DNA of 45,876 nt from Sphaeroforma sirkka (taxonomy: Eukaryota > Opisthokonta > Ichthyosporea > Ichthyophonida), in contig LUCW03000552.1 in NCBI GenBank assembly GCA_001586965.3, forward strand, positions 1-45,876. The letters are read 5' to 3'. The notes beneath the pieces were generated by a model. It had not been told where the DNA came from and did not search any database. It saw only the letters and a program-made list of their open reading frames with translations. Below, in pieces: positions 41,274-45,876 of this stretch (position 1 is the stretch's first letter; each line of letters starts with the position of its first letter). The translations under genes and the position numbers were made by a program.

Positions 41274-44200
41274 ATATAAAAATTGTAAAGTCCTATATTG
41301 TTCAACTGTTCTCACACAAACACATGCATGTCTGCGATATGAATGTGGGCATAAGCACTACAGTGTATATATGAATCATAGTATTCAACATTTATATGAT
41401 ATATTTCGTCCAAATAGTAACTCAATCTAGAAATACAAATAAAGGTTTCATAACTAGATACAAACATATGGTTCACCATGGACAAAATATGAACTATGAT
41501 GGTAACTATAAATCCGTAACCACACATCTATACAGGAATCATGCCACGATAGAGCTATGGAATGCAGTAAATTCGCAATTGTTATGTACGTACCAAATAC
41601 CAATATACATACACTGAAAACGTGCATACCTATTGCCACCGGGTGCCCTGCCATATCCCATGATATACGGCTGATTCACAGTGTTTGCAACATTGCCAGG
41701 CCCACTGCTATTGCCCTTCACATTGGTACTTCCACGAGGGTACAGCGGCTCGGAATATGTTTGCGCGAGCGATAGATTACCATACGATCCGTGCCCGGGC
41801 ATACTCGCCTCGGCATGTGCCTGGGGGTGTTGTGCTGCACCACTTACATTACTCAGTGAGACCTGGTCTCCGTTCAACGCACCCCCACTGCCGCTACTAT
41901 AGACCGGGCTGTTCAGTCCTCGCTGCTGTGACTGCATGGTATCGCCCATAACCATCCCCTCGTACAACACGCCGGCCTGAGATGCTCCCAACCCTAACGG
42001 CACATAGGCGTGTCCTAACTGCGACTGGTTTTGGACCGGTCCCTGACCTGGCGGCGGAGGTGCTTGCCCGTGCTGCATATGCATCAGAGTTTGCGCACCT
42101 GAATTACGCATGCCCGCCTGTGAGCCCGTATCTTGCTCGTACAACAGGCTCTCCACCATCCCCGCATTTCCAGCACGCCCATACGACGAGAAGAACGCAT
42201 TGAGATTACTCTCACTCGGCTTGCCCTCGTTCGCGCTGCTGATGTTGCCGCTTGTTGCCGCTTCGCTGATCACATCTCCTCCCCCTACGGCACTGCCAGA
42301 CACACTGTCTGCACGAGAAGTAGGTAGCAGTCCGCTGTCACCCTTGGTAAAGGCACCCATCACATCCACACCCATAGACGCTCTCATAGCGCTTGTAAAC
42401 CCCGCATTCGCATTCGTATTCGCATTGTTGTTCGATTCCTGGCGCATAGACGGGTGTGATTGTGGCTGTCCAGTTTGGTGGTGATGATGTTGGCCGAGTG
42501 GCTGACTATGCTGTAGTAGCACCATCTGCTGAGGCTGCTGCTGGTGCTGAGGCTGAGGCTGTACGGGCTCTACAAACGCAAAGCGGCTCTTGCCTGAAGA
42601 CGGTTGGTTGTCCAAACTCTGCGTATAATGTACGGTCTGATGTTGCTGGTGCTGTGGCAACGGTGCCTGTGCCTGTACGGGTGACTGTTGCTGCGCCATA
42701 TGCCCCCCATACTGCCGATGCGGCTGCTGCTGCTGCTGTTGTTGTTGTTGCTGTTGCTGTGGGGTTAACATACCCGAGGGTAGGCCCATACCCTGTGACT
42801 GGGTGTGGGGCTGTGCGAAGTCGTAGGCTGATGATTGGCTCTGCGCTGCCTGCGGATGAGGTGCAGGCGAGGTGAAGCTGTTGCCGCCACTCACAGGCGC
42901 ATACTGCTGCTGTGGTGGCCGCCTATGAGTAGTAATCAATCAGAATTGCGCATAATATGTTAATAATACAAGACAAGACATATGGCTGTGTGGTTTGAAT
43001 ATGCGTGTCTGGACAGATGCCAAGGGAATGGTATGCATATCATGAGATTTATATAAAATATACACGATGCCCACGTGAATGGATAAATTGAATCAAAGTA
43101 CGTTAAATCGGTGTAATCAACATACCTATGCGGTGGGAGCTGTTGACCGCCATACATTGGACCATTAAAGCCAGGGTTGTTCAGATTCGATGGCACGCTA
43201 TTCGAATGCCTGCCCAGCCCGGAGGAGGGCTGCTGGTGTTGTAAATGCGGCGGGAACACGTGATGGGGCCCTTGTGGGTTCTGATAGATAGTATTGTTAT
43301 TGTTGTTATTATTGTTGCTGCTGTTACCGCTACCGGTCCTATTCGGATGCGGGTGATGGTACGGTTGCGCCAGCAGTGGCGTTTGTTGTCCTTCCGCTAA
43401 TCCCATTCCGAGTGGTGGCCTGGGAGCCTATAAAAGGGTTAAGGAATGCATTCCAATGATAGTGAATTTAATTAATGTTGTCAGTTAATGTTAATTGAGT
43501 GTTAATTGATGTCTGCCAATGAAAGTTGTTATTTGATTGAGCAGCAGTGTTTTCAGGTCAGGTCGAATTGTCACCTAGGTGTCCTTCCATATGCCTCTTC
43601 AACCCAGTATAATCGAGAATTGCATCTTCAACTAGTTGAACAAGAAAGATATGATTTTATAATGCTACGGAGATGCTTGCTAGGTGCATTTCAACATATG
43701 ACAGTATCGTACACGCCTAGGATAATTGCTTGATGTGCATATGATTGTATGGTGTAAATGATCCTATATATTCATACCACACGTGTGTAAACTTATGTAC
43801 ACACGCCAAACATACAACTTTCAATGAGAACCCCTTGAAAAAGTCTCGCCAGTAATGAAACAAGCAAAAACAAAAAATATGTATTCATATGCACAGGTAT
43901 ATTTGAAATAGGTGCAGATACACCAGATCATGCACATTTATTAAGTCGTACCATCTGACCCTGATTGCTGTCGGCTGATTTGCTATTGAACGCATTGAAG
44001 AAAGATACCGTTTGTGATGTAATTCCATCCTATGCAAAAGAAACCAGAATTAGGATTTTTTTATAAATTTTATATTTATAAACAGGCTGTATTTACAAAC
44101 TTACAGACAGATTTGTACCGATCTGAATACATCACGGGAACAGATATGAAGTTTGGTAGTACAACAGCGAGTTATAACTTAGCACAAATGGTTAAAATGA

Positions 44201-44370
44201 AAACAAAATATATACATGCGGACTAAACGATACCCATATATAGTAAACAACCACACACACACACACATATATATATATGTAATATAAATATATTATGCAC
44301 ACACACAAATATACGTAAATACATGTATACATCCACCTCTCTATTTATCTATCGATTTAAATATATATAA

Positions 44371-44407
<37 letters not shown>

Positions 44408-44562
44408 TAAATAGATAAACAGATATAAATAAGGATATATGTGTACATAATGAACAATACACATACATACATACATACACACAAAAAATTATAAAAATAT
44501 ATTTTTTGGGTATGTGTTTTGTGTGAGAGCGAGTGTATGCGAGTGCTTGAACAATTTGTATA

Positions 44563-44600
<38 letters not shown>

Positions 44601-44655
44601 CATACATACACACACATATATATATACATATACATATATATATATATATATCATA

Positions 44656-44732
<77 letters not shown>

Positions 44733-45406
44733 CAATTTACTGTTGCAAAGGTAGTAGTCTATGATAGCATGACAATTGATTTGTGGTGAATGCATCAAGG
44801 ATACAGTCTAAAATGTCAACTCAAAGTGAATACGCCAACAATTGCAGTATTTGGTATTCGCGTGTCATGCGTATAGGTACTAGGACCACAAGAGATACTC
44901 ATATTAGAATAGATCACTAACAAATATTGATAACAATAAAAACGTCGAGGCCATAACCCGCCCCTTTAAAGTACACAAGACACGTGCTTTTATCAAATTT
45001 AATTTAACGTTCAAGAAGCTTCGCAATTGAATATGAATATACTCTAAAAAAACATAACACAGTCCCTTTGAATATACAGTCGCAAGAAAAAATTGTTTAT
45101 ATACTTCATTTTGTAATGCGTGGAATCCAGCGAGAAATTGATTACTTCAACGTTTTGTGTACCGTTTTGTGTACATTGCCTTGCAACTTCCAGATAAACA
45201 AATAAACAGCACAAAGAAACGAAGCCAACGCCAGAAAAAGCACTTAAAATATGTCACTTATTTGTTTTACTTAGTCAAACAAGACACACGGACCATACAG
45301 TATACTGTATACACTAAAGTAGCATGATCCACAATTCACACTAAAATAGCATCGAACAGTACACACTAAAGTAAATAAGGTACTATACCTCCTGCTTGCC
45401 CTCCAT
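34489..45406 (-). CDS. Terminal uridylyltransferase / non-canonical poly(A) polymerase (Cid1/URT1/TUT type), 13 coding exons, 1505 aa
   Basis: The protein should add 3'-terminal nucleotides, probably U, to RNA. Coding exons on the minus strand: 45406-45389, 44029-43952, 43427-43126, 42922-41630, 41011-40728, 39755-39451, 38863-38627, 38192-37923, 37375-36836, 36461-36310, 36049-35933, 35606-34766, 34569-34489. All introns are GT-AG, and every phase agrees (4518 nt). Residues 1-760 are Q/N/S/P-rich and disordered. The nucleotidyltransferase core holds [20 protein letters not shown] (777-796; D791, D793) and VDICLNN (D848), the full metal-binding triad. GTLSSYAY and PPILPNLQ lead into the central domain. 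The PAP-associated part has [14 protein letters not shown] (1141-1154); His1150 sits where UTP-selective enzymes have it. An acidic/Asn-rich insert (about 930-1045) splits the module. 1199-1479 is R/D/N/G-rich. Exons 1 and 13 are the least certain. Confidence 0.88.
34570..34765 (-). other. Last intron of the uridylyltransferase gene
   Basis: Donor GTAAGA at 34765, acceptor TTACAG at 34570, 196 nt with a pyrimidine-rich 3' end. An alternative acceptor (TTTTTTAG near 34645) would give a longer, more hydrophobic tail that stays open for more than 80 codons. I prefer the downstream acceptor because its 26-residue tail ([20 protein letters not shown], then QKHAEM) resembles the basic low-complexity region before it. 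Confidence 0.5.
35712..35748. repeat. (TA)n microsatellite in intron 11 of the uridylyltransferase gene
   Basis: Pure TA dinucleotides lie between the donor at 35932 and the acceptor at 35607. The open frame that starts in this array and runs into exon 12 is not the real start of the exon. Confidence 0.9.
36258..36296. repeat. (CA)n-(TA)n compound microsatellite in intron 10
   Basis: An ACACAC run followed by TATATA, inside the intron 36309-36050. Confidence 0.9.
38346..38424. repeat. TATC/TA-rich microsatellite in intron 7
   Basis: Interrupted ATCTATCTACATTC and TATATA units lie inside intron 38626-38193. Confidence 0.75.
39775..39836. repeat. GGAAGT/GGACGT hexamer repeat in intron 5
   Basis: GAAGTGGAAGTGGAAGTGGA-type hexamers just upstream of exon 6. 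On the minus strand this is a CCACTT/CCACGT pyrimidine-rich run that could serve as the polypyrimidine tract of the acceptor at 39756. A minus-strand open frame runs through it (Ser-Thr repeats), but the exon phase fits only the acceptor at 39756. Confidence 0.75.
40291..40316. repeat. (TA)n microsatellite in intron 5
   Basis: Pure TA run inside intron 40727-39756. Confidence 0.9.
41135..41273. repeat. (CA)n, (TA)n and (TAAA)n cluster in intron 4
   Basis: A CA run (41138-41184), TA run (41185-41202) and ATAA run (41222-41270) lie inside intron 41629-41012. Open frames with Cys/Val or Ile/Tyr repeats here are artefacts of the microsatellites. Confidence 0.92.
44246..44730. repeat. Long (TA)n/(CA)n/(CATA)n microsatellite cluster in intron 1
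   Basis: Repeated CA, TA, TACA and GATA arrays, longest about 44676-44728. Minus-strand and plus-strand frames rich in Ile-Tyr are repeat artefacts. Confidence 0.92.
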
Positions 45407-45876
45407 TCTCGACAAGTCTTACTGTGAAAATCACCACATTGGATAGGCCTATTGACGCTTATGTCTGTAATACAATCAGTTATATTAATGCCTCAGAGAA
45501 GCGTTGTACGATATCGTACTTAGTAGAGTAGTAGTGTTTAAATATAATAAAGCAAGAGGGTATACAGAAAATAAATACATAAATACATAAATACATAAAT
45601 ACATACATTTTTACTTAAAACATGTATGTACAGTACCGGTTTTCTACATGATGGAAAAAGTAGTACAAATTCGGATTTTGACGAAGGTGGTTGTTGTATG
45701 ATACTCTCACGAACCATTCGTGTGTGGCTAATTTTATAAATAAACTACATTTAAAAAATATTTTTTGTGTTAAAATATATTTCAAGAAAAATAGCAAATA
45801 CATATTTATAAATATTTATTTATATAGAGGCTATAAATAGTTAAAAATGTGTCCATAGTTTGCTGCGATAGACGGT
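45407..45876 (-). promoter_or_regulatory. 5' flank of the uridylyltransferase gene (5' UTR/promoter expected)
   Basis: No protein gene is seen. A possible splice acceptor (GATTTTCACAG, minus strand, near 45425) 18 nt before the ATG suggests that a 5' UTR intron may exist. (CATAAATA)n-like tetramer repeats lie at 45570-45605. No core promoter could be identified. Confidence 0.35.

Noticed and set aside
41100..41315. Minus-strand frames with Cys-Val and Ile-Tyr-Leu runs that look membrane-like
   Set aside because: They come from the (CA)n, (TA)n and (TAAA)n arrays in intron 4.
44349..44798. 149-codon minus-strand frame and several overlapping plus-strand frames rich in Ile and Tyr
   Set aside because: They are translations of (TA)n/(CATA)n microsatellites inside intron 1.
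1..45876. tRNA, rRNA or other structured RNA genes
   Set aside because: No cloverleaf with A and B boxes or rRNA-like stretch was recognised by eye. The only tRNA-related signal is the retrotransposon primer site. A tRNAscan/Infernal run would be decisive.

Overview
The window is eukaryotic nuclear DNA. It has a spliced multi-exon gene with GT-AG introns, many AT-rich microsatellites, and a dense block of nested retrotransposons. The organism cannot be named from the sequence. Intron-rich genes, long Asn/Gln-rich protein tracts and a copia primer site resembling initiator tRNA-Met would fit a protist such as a unicellular holozoan (ichthyosporean-like), but this is only a guess.

Layout, left to right. 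1-32.5 kb is a retrotransposon graveyard. (i) 1-5164: plus-strand Ty1/copia element copy A, 5' end outside the window, full of frameshifts, with its 3' LTR. It sits inside (ii) a minus-strand Ty3/gypsy element, Gypsy1 (5165 to about 8930), which has lost its RT core. (iii) 9117-10106: a plus-strand gypsy integrase fragment, an inverted copia fragment and a short 178-bp LTR (family Y). (iv) 10796-22442: a second minus-strand gypsy element, Gypsy2, with order gag, in-frame UAG, PR, RT, RH, a methyltransferase-like NPPW domain, IN. A solo copia LTR (11784-12208) and the near-complete copia copy B (15075-21080) interrupt it. (v) 24641-30094: pieces of another copia family (X). Its gag-to-RT half lies on the minus strand and its RT/RH half on the plus strand, head to head and flanked by inverted LTRs. 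(vi) about 30.4-32.5 kb: remnants of a DIRS-like tyrosine-recombinase retroelement (RNase H and YR), with minisatellite-rich coding sequence upstream.

34489-45406 is the host gene, on the minus strand. I assembled 13 coding exons whose splice phases all agree, giving a predicted 1505-residue terminal uridylyltransferase / non-canonical poly(A) polymerase (Cid1/URT1/TUT type). It has a complete catalytic Asp triad (D791, D793, D848), a PAP-associated domain with a nucleotide-recognition His (H1150), long Q/N-rich and R/D/N-rich disordered flanks, and an acidic Asn-rich insert inside the catalytic module. Introns carry (TA)n, (CA)n and (TAAA)n arrays.

Most interesting points: the methyltransferase-like domain between RNase H and integrase in the gypsy family; the positionally conserved single stop codon between gag and pol in two divergent gypsy copies; the composite 3' end of copia B (a full LTR, 89 bp of foreign gypsy DNA and a 5'-truncated LTR that carries the true target-site duplication); the antisense nesting of four copia-family pieces in gypsy DNA; the apparent inversion of half of the X element; and the unusual architecture of the uridylyltransferase.
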